64,000 bases of DNA from Blastococcus sp. MG754426 (GCF_021699055.1 NZ_SSXC01000004.1:62001-126000), one strand, 5' to 3'; counted from the first letter of the stretch, positions 23,337 to 32,382 are shown. Notes: generated from the letters alone by a model not told the origin. Translations and numbers: made by a program.

Positions 23337-24884
23337 ATGACCGCACCACCTCCGGTCGGGGCGGGCCTGCGGATGGGCACCGCCCGGGGGCGCTGGGTGC
23401 TGCTCGCGACGGTGCTCGGCTCGGGCGTCGCGATGCTGGACGCCACGGTCGTCAACGTCGCCCTGGAGCGGATCGGGTCCGACCTCGGCGCCGACTTCGC
23501 GGGACTGCAGTGGACGGTCAACGCCTACACGCTCACGCTCGCCGCGCTCATCCTGCTGGGTGGCTCGCTCAGCGACCGCTACGGGCGGCGGCGGATCTTC
23601 GTCGTCGGGGTCTGCTGGTTCGCCCTGGCGTCGCTGCTGTGCGGGCTGGCCCCGAACATCGAGACGCTGGTGGCCGCCCGCGCGCTGCAGGGCATCGGCG
23701 GGGCGCTGCTGACCCCCGGCAGCCTCGCGATCATCTCGGCGTCCTTCTCCGGCCCCGACCGTGCCGCGGCGGTCGGTGCCTGGTCCGGGCTCTCCGGGGT
23801 CGCGGCCGCCGTCGGGCCGTTCGTCGGTGGCTGGCTGGTGGAGTGGAGCTGGCGGGCGGTCTTCCTGATCAACCTGCCGCTGGCGGCCCTGGTCGTCCTC
23901 GTCGCCGTCCGCCACGTGCCCGAGTCGCGCGACCCGGCCGCTGCGCCGCGGCTGGACTGGGCCGGGACGGCGCTGGTCGCCCTGGGGCTCGGCGCGCTGA
24001 CCTACGCGCTCACCGCCGCCGGCGAGGGCGGCGTGGCTGCGGCGACCTGGCTGTGGGGCGCGGCGGGGATCGTGGGCCTGGCGGCGTTCGTGGCGGTCGA
24101 GCGCCGGTCGCGGCACCCCCTGGTGCCGCCGTCGCTGTTCGCGGAGCGGCAGTTCACCGCCGCGAACGCCGTCACCCTCTTCGTCTACGCCGCGCTCGGC
24201 GCGCTGTTCGTGCTGCTGGTCCTGCACCTGCAGGTGGTCCCCGGCTTCAGCCCGCTGCTCGCCGGCACGGCGCTGCTGCCGGTCACCGTGCTGATGCTGC
24301 TGTTCTCGGCGCGCGTGGGGGCGCTGGCCCAGCGGATCGGGCCGCGCCCGCTGCTCACCGCCGGGCCGCTGGTCGCCGCCGGTGGCGTGCTGCTCATGCT
24401 GCGGATCGGCCCGGACGCCTCCTACCTGCTCGACGTGCTGCCCGGGGCGCTGCTCTTCGGCGCCGGGCTCACGCTGCTGGTCGCCCCGCTCACGGCCACC
24501 GTGCTGGATTCCGCGCCCGACCGCTACGCCGGTGTCGCCTCGGGGGTCAACAACGCCGTCGCCCGGGCGGCCGGGCTGCTCGCGGTCGCGGTCGTCCCGG
24601 TCGCCGCGGGGATCGGTGGCACCGACTACACCGATCCCGAGGCGTTCGCCGACGGTTTCCGCGCGGCCATGCTGATCCTCGCCGGGCTCCTCGTCGCCGG
24701 GGCGCTGCTGGCGCTCCTGTACGTGCGCCGCCCGCTCGGGGACGCCGCTGCGGAGACGCCGGTGCAGCCGTCCGGCCCCGGGCGGGTCCACATCGAGGAG
24801 TACCCGCAGTGCCCGGTCGCCGGCCCTGCCGTGCTGCCGCGGGAGGACGCCCCGGCTCCCGGGGGCCGCTCCACCTCGTCGTGA
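23337..24884 (+). CDS. DHA2-family (EmrB/QacA) MFS drug exporter
   Basis: A 515-residue transporter with about 14 membrane helices. Family motifs are LDATVVNVALERIGSDLGAD in helix 1, WTVNAYTLTLAALILLGGSL, DRYGRRRIFVVG (the MFS loop), GGALLTPGSLAIISASF and GPFVGGWLVEWSWRAVFLIN (motif C region). Such proteins pump drugs out using the proton gradient. The second of two nearby ATGs is preferred, since GAGGAGG lies 9 bases before it. A hydrophilic C-terminal tail of about 45 residues (with EEYPQCPVAGPAVLP) is unusual. The gene is divergent from HelR, with the RAE-like element between them, so a joint antibiotic response is plausible. Confidence 0.87.
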   Translation: MTAPPPVGAGLRMGTARGRWVLLATVLGSGVAMLDATVVNVALERIGSDLGADFAGLQWTVNAYTLTLAALILLGGSLSDRYGRRRIFVVGVCWFALASLLCGLAPNIETLVAARALQGIGGALLTPGSLAIISASFSGPDRAAAVGAWSGLSGVAAAVGPFVGGWLVEWSWRAVFLINLPLAALVVLVAVRHVPESRDPAAAPRLDWAGTALVALGLGALTYALTAAGEGGVAAATWLWGAAGIVGLAAFVAVERRSRHPLVPPSLFAERQFTAANAVTLFVYAALGALFVLLVLHLQVVPGFSPLLAGTALLPVTVLMLLFSARVGALAQRIGPRPLLTAGPLVAAGGVLLMLRIGPDASYLLDVLPGALLFGAGLTLLVAPLTATVLDSAPDRYAGVASGVNNAVARAAGLLAVAVVPVAAGIGGTDYTDPEAFADGFRAAMLILAGLLVAGALLALLYVRRPLGDAAAETPVQPSGPGRVHIEEYPQCPVAGPAVLPREDAPAPGGRSTSS

Positions 24885-24990
24885 GCGGGCCCGCCGAGGT
24901 CGGCCGGTGGCCGAGGACCCCCGACAGCAGGGTCGCGCCGCGGAGCGCGGCACGTGGGAGGCAGCGGACCGGCCGAGGCGGGACCGACGA

Positions 24991-25006
24991 CGTTCCCGCG
25001 GGAACG
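24991..25006. repeat. 16-bp perfect palindrome
   Basis: CGTTCCCGCGGGAACG reads the same on both strands. It lies in the 236-base gap between the exporter gene and the small gene ending at 25121 on the other strand. It may be a protein-binding site; I see no T-rich tail that would make it a classical terminator. Confidence 0.4.
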
Positions 25007-25120
25007 CCCGCACGACCGGCGGCCGCGCGTGATCCAGCAGCGGAGGGATCGCGGGCCTCGGGCCGGGCAGCTGCGGGGTGAGCGGCCCGGGCCCCGGGCC
25101 CGCGTCCGGACCAGCGATCT

Positions 25121-25492
25121 CTACCGCGGCCGGCGCGCCGCCTTCCGGACCGCCCAGCCGCCGGCGGCGTCGGCCGCCCGCCGCCACAGCGGTGCGCGCC
25201 GCTGCTCCAGCCGCGCCGGCCGGCCCTCCAGCTCCGCCACCCGGGCCGCGTCCGGGCCGAGCACCCGCGGGCGGGCGGCCAGCGCGCCGAGCCCGTCGGT
25301 CAGCGCGGTGACCAGGTGCGCGACGTCCTCGGGCGCCGGCCGCGCCGTGCCGACGCACGTCTCCCCGCGCCAGAGGCCGAGGTCGAGCAGCCCCGCCTCG
25401 ACGTGCCTCGACACCCGGACCGCCCGGCCCTCGCCGCGCGCGTCCCACGCCCACCGCCCGTGCACGGGCATCACCCGTGCCGCCATCCGCAC
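25121..25492 (-). CDS. conserved-looking hypothetical protein
   Basis: About 123 residues. The N-terminal half has strand-like pieces (HGRWAWDARGEGRAVRVSRH, GLLDLGLWRGETCVGTARPA) and a helix (DVAHLVTALTDGLGALA). The C-terminal 40 residues are very basic and Trp/Arg/Ala-rich. I do not recognise a family. It lies 75 bases downstream of the ECF sigma gene on the same strand and may be transcribed with it. The start (25492, or an inner GTG) is not certain. Reading frame and composition fit a real gene. Confidence 0.5.
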   Translation of the reverse strand: MRMAARVMPVHGRWAWDARGEGRAVRVSRHVEAGLLDLGLWRGETCVGTARPAPEDVAHLVTALTDGLGALAARPRVLGPDAARVAELEGRPARLEQRRAPLWRRAADAAGGWAVRKAARRPR

Positions 25493-25567
25493 AGGCCGGC
25501 GCGAGGCGCCGACCCGGTCAAGCCGGGGCGGACCGGGCCCGTCCCGGTGCGCCGCGGAGCCGTGGCC

Positions 25568-26557
25568 TCACAGCTCCGTCGGCAGCCCCAGGGCGGCGAA
25601 CAGCTCGCAGTCGAGGTTCAGGAAGCTGGAGATGTGGGTGATCCGGCCGTCCTCGATCTCCAGCACGTGCAGCCCCCACGGCACGTGACCACCCCCCTCG
25701 GCCCGCCGGTACTGGGCGAACGCCGGCGTCCCGTTGGCGGACGTCTCGATCACCCGCGACCCCCGGCACCCGGCACCGGGGCCGAGCATCCAGGTGCCGA
25801 TGTCCTCCCGCCCGCGCAGCCACATCTCGAACGGCGGCATGTGCTGGGTCGCGTCCTCGTGCAGCAGCTGCACGAAGGCGTCGATGTCGTACCGCTCGAA
25901 GGCGTCCAGGTAGCGGGCCAGCAGGGCGCGGGCGTCGTCGTCGAGGGTGCGCGGCGCCGGACGGCCGCCCGCGTCGGCGAGCGTGGCCCGGGCGCGCTGC
26001 AGGGCGCTGTTGACCGAGGCGACGGTGGTGTCGAGCAGCTCGGCGACCTCGTCGGCCTTCCAGCGCAGCACCTCTCGCAGGATGAGCACCGCCCGCTGCT
26101 TCGGCGGGAGGTGCTGGAGGGCGGCGACGAACGCCAGCCGCACCGACTCCTTGGCCACCGCCTGGTCGGCCGGGTCGCCGTCCTCGGGCAGGACCTGGCG
26201 GTCGAGGACCGGTTCGATCCACGCCGTCGCCGGCCTGCGCCCGCTCAGCGACGCAGGGACCGGCGGGTACGGGGAGCCGGCGAGGTCCATCGGCAGGGCG
26301 CGGCGCTGCCGGCCGGCGAGCTGGTCGAGGCAGACGTTCGTGGCGATGCGGTATAGCCATGACCGCAGCGCCGACCGGCCCTCGAAGTCCGACAGCCCGC
26401 GCCAGGCGCGGACGAGGGTCTCCTGCACCGCGTCCTCGGCGTCGAACACCGAGCCGAGCATGCGGTAGCAGTAGCCGGTGAGCTCGCGGCGGTGCTCGAG
26501 CAGCCGCGGGTCGAGCTGTTCCGCCGGGCCGATGACGGCACTGGTCACAGGAGTCAC
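25568..26557 (-). CDS. ECF sigma factor with C-terminal SnoaL-like domain (TIGR02960/SigX5-like)
   Basis: A 329-residue sigma factor. Region 2 (about 20-90) includes YRMLGSVFDAEDAVQETLVR and SWLYRIATNVCLDQL. Region 4 (about 145-200) includes LPPKQRAVLILREVLRWKAD and TVASVNSALQRARATL. A SnoaL-like/NTF2 domain (about 205-325) follows, with YDIDAFVQLLHEDATQHMPP and LEIEDGRITHISSFLNLD. ECF factors with this extension usually have no separate anti-sigma factor; the extension itself controls activity. No anti-sigma gene is seen beside it. The target promoters and signal are unknown. Confidence 0.88.
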   Translation of the reverse strand: MTPVTSAVIGPAEQLDPRLLEHRRELTGYCYRMLGSVFDAEDAVQETLVRAWRGLSDFEGRSALRSWLYRIATNVCLDQLAGRQRRALPMDLAGSPYPPVPASLSGRRPATAWIEPVLDRQVLPEDGDPADQAVAKESVRLAFVAALQHLPPKQRAVLILREVLRWKADEVAELLDTTVASVNSALQRARATLADAGGRPAPRTLDDDARALLARYLDAFERYDIDAFVQLLHEDATQHMPPFEMWLRGREDIGTWMLGPGAGCRGSRVIETSANGTPAFAQYRRAEGGGHVPWGLHVLEIEDGRITHISSFLNLDCELFAALGLPTEL

Positions 26558-26605
26558 CCCTCGCGATCGATGTGGCGGTCAGCACACCACAGGCCACCGA
26601 CAGAT

Positions 26606-26643
26606 CGGGAGCCCCCGGAGCGCGGTGGCTCCGGGGGCTCCCG
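26606..26643 (-). terminator. strong hairpin terminator after the nucleotidase gene
   Basis: A perfect 16-bp stem (26606-26621 with 26628-26643) and a 6-base loop begin 39 bases downstream of the nucleotidase stop on the minus strand. The stem is very GC-rich and has no strong T-run after it, as is usual in actinobacteria. Confidence 0.75.
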
Positions 26644-26681
26644 GCCCCTCACGCCCGTCCGGGCGGGTCGGTCTCAGCCCG

Positions 26682-28448
26682 TCACGGGAGCAGCGGCACC
26701 CCGTCGCGCACCAGCTGCCAGTTCTCGACGAAGAAGTCCGCCGGGTCGATCACACCGACCTCCTGGGCCCGCTCGATGAGCAGCTGGCGGATCTCCAGCT
26801 GCTCGTTGTAGACCACCGGCGCGGTGGAGATGTGCGGGAAGTTGCCCCCGCCGCTGCGGCGGTAGTTGTTCACGGCCACGACGAACCGGTCGCCGTCGGC
26901 CACCGGGGCCCCCTCGTAGGAGAGCCCGACGATCCGCGAGCCGGCCGGCTCCGCCACGTCGATCTCGTAGCTGACGCCCGACAGGATGTCGTAGTTGTAG
27001 TCGGGCCGGCCGCCGGCGTTGGTGATCGACCCGGGGTCGACGTCCCCGGTGGCCGGCACCTGGGTGAAGTACCCGGCGGAGAACTCCAGGTAGTCCCTCA
27101 GCTGGGCACCGGTCAGCTCCACGGCCTCGAGCGTGTTGTCGTAGATGTAGAGCCCGGCGATGTCGCGGATCGTGACGTTCCCGGCCGGGAACACCGCCTC
27201 CCGGCTGAACGGCGCCGCGATGGAGAGCACCGGCAGGTCGGCCCGGTCCGTGCCCTCCAGGGCGGTGGCCACGGTGTCGGTCTGCACGTCCTGGATGAAG
27301 TCCAGGATCGCGGTGTCCTCGTACCGGCTGGTGACCGCCGAGAGTTCCTCCGCCGATGTCGCCACCACCTGGTTGACGTACTCGACGGTGGTCGCGTGCG
27401 CCTCCTCCGTGGCGTCCACGACCTTCTCCGACTCCGCGACACCCGCGGTGCTCAGCGCCGTGGCGGAGGTGCCGACGACGTCCCACCGCCCGCGGACCCG
27501 CTGCAGGTCGATGTCGACCTGGGAGACGGTGGCGCCCCAGCGGTACGGCTGGGTGAGCAGCACCTCCTCACCGGTGACCTCGTTGGTGACGACCTGCGAG
27601 GCGGCGTTCCGGTGGGTGTGGCCGACCACCATCGCGTCGATGCCGGGCACGGTGCGGGCGATGACGTCCGACGGGTTCTCCGTGGGCACCTCGGGACCGT
27701 AGGAGGAGGTCCCGCCGACCCCGGCGTGCGAGAGGACGACGACGACGTCGGCCTTGCGGTCGACGACCGGCACCCACTTCTCCGCCGCCTCGACCATGTC
27801 CTGGAAGGTGACCCGGCCCTCGACGTTGCCCTTGTCCCAGATCGCCGAGCCCGGGGTGGTCAGGCCGATGATGCCGACCTTGACCGGCCGGTGGCCGGGG
27901 ACGCGCATCGTCTCGATCGTGTACGGCTCCAGGTACGGCCGCGGGGTGCCGTCGCGGAGCACGTTCGCGCCGAGCACCGGGTGGTCGACGTCCTTCTCGT
28001 ACGCCCGCAGCAGGTCCAGCCCGTAGTTGAACTCGTGGTTGCCGACGACCTGCGCGTCGTAGCCGATCGCGTCGTACGCCGCCGCCATCGGGTGCTCGAC
28101 GCGGGTCTCGGTGACCGGCTCCTGCTTGGCGTAGTAGTACGTCAGCGGCGTCCCCTGGAGGAAGTCGCCGTTGTCCACCACGAGGACGCTCTCCTCCCCC
28201 CGCTCCGCGCGGACCGAGTGGACGACCGTGGCCACCTTCGCCAGGCCGGTCTCGAACCCCGCGTTCTCCGAGTAGGTGCGGTCGGCGAAGTAGTCCCAGT
28301 TCTGCACACGCCCGTGCAGGTCGGTGGTGGCCAGCATGGTGAGCGTCAGGTCGTCCGACGCCTGCGGCGCGGCCGCGGCCGGGCTCAGGGGCGCCAGGGT
28401 GAGCGCCGCCGCCGCGGCCGCCACGGACAGCGTGGTCCGCCGTCTCAT
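26682..28448 (-). CDS. secreted 5'-nucleotidase / 2',3'-cyclic phosphodiesterase family protein
   Basis: A 588-residue exported enzyme. The signal peptide is MRRRTTLSVAAAAAALTL with cleavage near AAAAPQA. The metallophosphatase domain (about 35-330) has TTDLHGR, NGDFLQGTPL, GNHEFNYG and the metal-binding GHTHRN. The 5'-nucleotidase C-terminal substrate domain (about 370-560) has LPVLSIAAPFSREAVFP, IYDNTLEAVELTG and NNYRRSGGGNFPH. It releases phosphate from external nucleotides or cyclic nucleotides, probably for scavenging. No LPxTG or other anchor is seen, so it should be free or loosely attached. It is a single gene with a strong hairpin downstream. Confidence 0.9.
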   Translation of the reverse strand: MRRRTTLSVAAAAAALTLAPLSPAAAAPQASDDLTLTMLATTDLHGRVQNWDYFADRTYSENAGFETGLAKVATVVHSVRAERGEESVLVVDNGDFLQGTPLTYYYAKQEPVTETRVEHPMAAAYDAIGYDAQVVGNHEFNYGLDLLRAYEKDVDHPVLGANVLRDGTPRPYLEPYTIETMRVPGHRPVKVGIIGLTTPGSAIWDKGNVEGRVTFQDMVEAAEKWVPVVDRKADVVVVLSHAGVGGTSSYGPEVPTENPSDVIARTVPGIDAMVVGHTHRNAASQVVTNEVTGEEVLLTQPYRWGATVSQVDIDLQRVRGRWDVVGTSATALSTAGVAESEKVVDATEEAHATTVEYVNQVVATSAEELSAVTSRYEDTAILDFIQDVQTDTVATALEGTDRADLPVLSIAAPFSREAVFPAGNVTIRDIAGLYIYDNTLEAVELTGAQLRDYLEFSAGYFTQVPATGDVDPGSITNAGGRPDYNYDILSGVSYEIDVAEPAGSRIVGLSYEGAPVADGDRFVVAVNNYRRSGGGNFPHISTAPVVYNEQLEIRQLLIERAQEVGVIDPADFFVENWQLVRDGVPLLP

Positions 28449-28557
28449 CCGGTTGGTTCCTCTCGATCGATCGGTCCCCGTGACGGTGCGCAGGGGATCC
28501 GGGAGGGAGAGTAGGGACGGGCACCGACAGCCGGGCGGACGGCGGGTGACCGGAGCG

Positions 28558-30207
28558 CTACTGGTAGCTGATCAGCTGGGGATCGGGCTCCACGTCGCTG
28601 ATCGTCTGCTCCGGCGTGAGCATCGGGATGTCCTCGTCGTAGAAGTTCTTCCAGCCCCACCACAGGCCCTCGGGAGCGCCCTGGCGCAGCGCGTTCCAGG
28701 TGCCCTGCTTGGCACCCTGCCCGCCCTGGCCGTCGGCGTGCACCATCACGGCCAGCTCGTCGCGGCCCAGGTCGACGCGGTCGCGGCCCGGGATCATGTC
28801 CAGGCGGAACTGGTGCAGCACCAGCAGCTTCTGCGGCAGCTGGTTCTCGCGGGTGAGGTCGGCCAGCCAGGTGACCACGCGGTTGACCTCCTCCACGTCC
28901 ACCGACCCGATCTGGCGCAGGTGCACCTGGTCCGGCTCCAGCCGCCACTCGGGGTCCAGCGCCAGGCCGACGTGCGGCAGCTCCAGCAGCGAGCGGTACA
29001 GCTCGGCCTGGGTGACGAAGTCGGTCCGCCCCGGCTGCAGGTCGAGGACGACGTACATGCCGGCCTCCCCGGCCGCCTCCACCCACGGCCGCAGGAACTC
29101 GGGGTCGGCCTCCGCGGAGTAGTCGCCGTCGGGCCCGGCCGAGGCCGAGGCGATCGTCGCGATGATCTCGAACGCGGGCACGACCGTCTCCTCGACCAGT
29201 GGCTCGTAGGGCGCCGCGTGGGCCCGGGCCCGCTCGACGGCCGCCTCCACCGGCTGCTCGCCCATCAGGCCGAGCGCGGCGGTGCCGGGGTGGCCGTAGA
29301 GGGCGACCAGCAGCTTGCCCGGGAACAGGGTCTGCCCACCGCCGGGCAGCTGCACCCCGGTGGCGGCGGTCTCGACCTTCCAGTCCAGGCCGTCCTCGGC
29401 GGCGAAGCCCGCGCCGAGGGCGACGACCGAGCCGGGGTCCTCCTCGCCGAGCGCGCTGACGACGTCGGCGGAGGTGCGCGGGTCGGTGGTGCCGCCGGTG
29501 AGCAGCACCCGGGCGCCGGCGGCGCGGGCCGTCGCGATGCCGGCCAGCGAGCCGGGCTCGCCGGAGGCCAGCACGACGGTGTCCTCCAGCGACTCCGGGC
29601 GGGTGGTCGCCGGCAGTTCCCCGCCCGCGCCCTCCTCCGTCGGGTCCGCGGCAGCACCACTGCCGCCCTCCGCCCGCAGCGCTGCCGGCTCCTCGGGGTC
29701 GAGGGCCGCGACGGCCGCGGCGTCGCCGTCGGCCGGTACCGGCTCGCCGTCGGCCAGGTCGAGCCCGGTCGCCGCCGCCACCGCACCGGCGTCGGCCGCG
29801 ACCGCCACGACGTCCACGTCGGAGCCGGTCAGCGCGGCGTCGCCGACGGCGAGCACCGCCCCGGTGCCCAGCCGGTCCAGCTCCCCGGTCACCGGCTCCG
29901 GCGTCTCCGCCCCGGTGGTGACCAGCAGCGGGACGCCCATCGCCACGGCCGCCGACGCGCCCATCAGCATCCCGGCGCGGTCGCCCTCGTCCGCCAGCAC
30001 CGCGACGTCGGAGGAGCCGAACAGCGCGCGGCTGGTGCTCACCGCCGTCCCCACCGGGTCCTCGTCGGCGACGACCGTCAGCCGCTCCTCGGGAGCCGCC
30101 GTGACGGCCTCCGCGACGGGCGCCTCCGCGGGCTCCTCGTCGCCGGAGGAGGTGCAGCCGGCGAGCAGCGCCGCGCTGAGCGCGAGCGGGATGGTGCGAG
30201 AGCGCAC
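28558..30207 (-). CDS. large lipoprotein with cell-wall-binding-repeat-like region
   Basis: A 549-residue lipoprotein; the lipobox LLAGC places the Cys at about residue 16. Residues about 50-135 and 195-270 contain repeated Rossmann-like units such as DVAVLADEGDRAGMLMGASA and VVLASGEPGSLAGIATARAA, each followed by a LLTG or LLVTTG step, resembling cell-wall-binding repeat 2. The C-terminal part (about 315-549) has barrel-like strands (GMYVVLDLQPGRTDF, VGLALDPEW, QKLLVLHQFRLDMIPGRD, LWWGWKNFYDED) reminiscent of a glycosidase fold, but I find no certain catalytic residues. The GTG start follows GGAGGA. The function is unknown. Confidence 0.7.
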   Translation of the reverse strand: MRSRTIPLALSAALLAGCTSSGDEEPAEAPVAEAVTAAPEERLTVVADEDPVGTAVSTSRALFGSSDVAVLADEGDRAGMLMGASAAVAMGVPLLVTTGAETPEPVTGELDRLGTGAVLAVGDAALTGSDVDVVAVAADAGAVAAATGLDLADGEPVPADGDAAAVAALDPEEPAALRAEGGSGAAADPTEEGAGGELPATTRPESLEDTVVLASGEPGSLAGIATARAAGARVLLTGGTTDPRTSADVVSALGEEDPGSVVALGAGFAAEDGLDWKVETAATGVQLPGGGQTLFPGKLLVALYGHPGTAALGLMGEQPVEAAVERARAHAAPYEPLVEETVVPAFEIIATIASASAGPDGDYSAEADPEFLRPWVEAAGEAGMYVVLDLQPGRTDFVTQAELYRSLLELPHVGLALDPEWRLEPDQVHLRQIGSVDVEEVNRVVTWLADLTRENQLPQKLLVLHQFRLDMIPGRDRVDLGRDELAVMVHADGQGGQGAKQGTWNALRQGAPEGLWWGWKNFYDEDIPMLTPEQTISDVEPDPQLISYQ

Positions 30208-30439
30208 GAGGGTCCTCCGTCGTTCGGGGGGCCGACGAGCGGACGGCACGTCGACGCCGGCGTGACAGCACCCGACAGTAGCCGTGGTGCCGCCGCGGCC
30301 GGGTCGCTGGACACGGCTCCGGCGGCGGTGGACCATCCCGCACCGAGATGACCGCAGCACCGCAGTCGGGACGGCCCGACCACGAACCGGCCAGCCAGCG
30401 GGATGGGTCCGGGAGCCGGCCCGCAGCAGGCTCGGGGCC

Positions 30440-31747
30440 ATGACCGCGGACACCCTCGTGCTCGCCACCGCGGACGGACCGCTCCCTTCTCCCCGGCCGA
30501 ACCGGCTGCGCCAGCTCGGGGTGGACACCGGCTACGCGCTGGCCGGGTTCCCCGCCGGGGTGGCCGCGTTCGTCGTCGTCGTTCCCGGGCTGGCGGCCGG
30601 CGCCGGCCTGCTGGTCGTCTGGGTCGGGGTGGCGGTGCTGGCCGCCACCCTGCTGGCCGCCCGGGGTTTCGCTACCGCCGAGCGGGCGTGGCTGCCCGCG
30701 GTGCTCGGCGAGGCCGTGCCCCGGCCCGTGTACCGCCGGGCCGAGGGGCGCCCGGTCCGCCGCCTGGTCACGCCGCTGCGCGACCCGCAGAGCTGGCTGG
30801 ACGCGCTGCACGCCGTGCTCCGGCTGCCCTTCGTCATCCTGTCGTTCACGGTGACGGTCACGTTCTGGGCGGTCGCCCTCGGCGGCCTCACCTACTGGAC
30901 GTGGGACTGGGCGCTGCCCGACGCCTCCCGCGACCCGGGCAACACCGACCTGCTCGAGGTGCTCGGCTTCGAGAGCACCGCCTTCCGGCGGATCGCGCTG
31001 TACGCGCTGATCGGCCTGGTGTTCGCCCTGCTGCTGCCGTTCGCCGTCCGCGCGGTGGCGCTGCTGCAGGCGGGGTTCGGCCGGCTGCTGCTCACCTCCC
31101 GGGCGGCGACGCAGGCCGAGATCGGCCGGCTGGCCGGTGGCCGGGACGCGGCGGTCGCCGCCGAGGCGGTGGCGCTGCGCCGGCTGGAGCGCGACATCCA
31201 CGACGGCCCGCAGCAGCGGCTGGTGCGCCTGGGCATGGACCTCGCCCGCGCCCAGCGGCAGCTCGACCGCGACCCCGACGCCGCGCGGGAGACCCTGGGC
31301 GAGGCCGCCGGGCTCGCCCGCGAGACGCTGGAGGAGCTGCGCGCGCTGTCGCGCGGCATCGCCCCGCCGGTGCTGGCCGACCGAGGGCTCGCCGCCGCGC
31401 TGGCCGCCCTCGCCGCCCGCTCCCCCGTGCCGGTCGACCTCGCCGTCGACCTGCCCACCGAGCGGCTGGCCCCGGTCACCGAGAACACCGCCTACTTCGT
31501 GGTCAGCGAGGCGCTGGCGAACGTGGCCAAGCACAGCGGCGCGACGACGTGCCGGGTGCAGGTCACCTGCACCGGCACCCGGCTGCGGGTGGTGGTCGAG
31601 GACGACGGCGCCGGCGGCGCGGTCACGGCGCCCGGCCACGGCCTGGCAGGGCTGGCCGACCGGCTGCAGGCCGTCGACGGCGTGCTCGTCGTCGACAGCC
31701 CCCGCGGCGGGCCGACCCGGCTGACCGGGGACCTGCCGTGCGCGTAG
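30440..31747 (+). CDS. NarL-type sensor histidine kinase
   Basis: A 435-residue kinase. The N-terminal membrane sensor region (about 25-215, four helices, resembling the putative sensor domain PF13796) is followed by a HisKA_3 dimerisation domain with the phospho-accepting His in LERDIHDGPQQRLVRLGMDL (H254). A HATPase_c domain (about 335-430) has ENTAYFVVSEALANVAKHSG (N box) and VEDDGAGGA (G box). It phosphorylates the response regulator whose gene overlaps its 3' end by 10 bases. The signal is unknown. Confidence 0.9.
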   Translation: MTADTLVLATADGPLPSPRPNRLRQLGVDTGYALAGFPAGVAAFVVVVPGLAAGAGLLVVWVGVAVLAATLLAARGFATAERAWLPAVLGEAVPRPVYRRAEGRPVRRLVTPLRDPQSWLDALHAVLRLPFVILSFTVTVTFWAVALGGLTYWTWDWALPDASRDPGNTDLLEVLGFESTAFRRIALYALIGLVFALLLPFAVRAVALLQAGFGRLLLTSRAATQAEIGRLAGGRDAAVAAEAVALRRLERDIHDGPQQRLVRLGMDLARAQRQLDRDPDAARETLGEAAGLARETLEELRALSRGIAPPVLADRGLAAALAALAARSPVPVDLAVDLPTERLAPVTENTAYFVVSEALANVAKHSGATTCRVQVTCTGTRLRVVVEDDGAGGAVTAPGHGLAGLADRLQAVDGVLVVDSPRGGPTRLTGDLPCA

Positions 31748-32382
31748 TGCTCGCCGAGGACTCGGTGCTGCTGCGCGAGGGGCTGGTCCGGCTGCTCGAG
31801 GAGGCCGACGCCGAGGTGGTGGCCGCGGTCGCCGACGGGCCCTCCCTGGTCCGGGCGGTCACCGAGCACCGGCCCGACGTCGCCGTCGTCGACGTCCGCA
31901 TGCCCCCGACGCACACCGACGAGGGCCTGCGGGCCGCGGTCGCGGCGCGGGCCGCGGCGCCGGGCACCGCCGTCCTGGTGCTCTCCCAGTACGTGGAGGT
32001 CGCCTACGCCGACGAGCTGCTGGCCGACGGCGCCGGCGGCGTGGGCTACCTGCTCAAGGACCGGGTCGCCGACGTCGACACGTTCCTCACCGCGCTGGAG
32101 GACGTCCGGGGCGGCGGCACGGTCCTCGACCCCCAGGTGGTGGCCCAGCTGTTCGCGCGCCGCCGGGCCGACGACCCGGTGCGCCGGCTCACCCCGCGGG
32201 AACGCGAGGTGCTCGGCCTGATCGCCGAGGGCCGCTCGAACACCGCGATCGCCCGGGCGCTGGTGGTCACGCCGGGAGCGGTGGAGAAGCACACCCAGCA
32301 CATCTTCGCAAAGCTCGGGCTCGGCCAGGACGAGGACCAGCACCGCCGGGTGCTGGCGACGCTGGCGTACCTGCGCGGATGA
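31738..32382 (+). CDS. NarL/FixJ-type response regulator
   Basis: 214 residues. Receiver domain: acidic pocket LAEDS, phospho-acceptor Asp52 in VAVVDVRMPP, conserved Lys in YLLKDRV. C-terminal LuxR helix-turn-helix: LTPREREVLGLIAEGRSNTA and AVEKHTQHIFAKLGL. The GTG start overlaps the kinase gene, so the pair is translationally coupled. Targets are unknown; nothing adjacent is an obvious regulon member. Confidence 0.92.
   Translation: MRVVLAEDSVLLREGLVRLLEEADAEVVAAVADGPSLVRAVTEHRPDVAVVDVRMPPTHTDEGLRAAVAARAAAPGTAVLVLSQYVEVAYADELLADGAGGVGYLLKDRVADVDTFLTALEDVRGGGTVLDPQVVAQLFARRRADDPVRRLTPREREVLGLIAEGRSNTAIARALVVTPGAVEKHTQHIFAKLGLGQDEDQHRRVLATLAYLRG

Noticed and set aside
25121-25492. Anti-sigma factor for the ECF sigma gene
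   Set aside because: No membrane helix or zinc-binding anti-sigma motif (H-x3-C-x2-C) is present.
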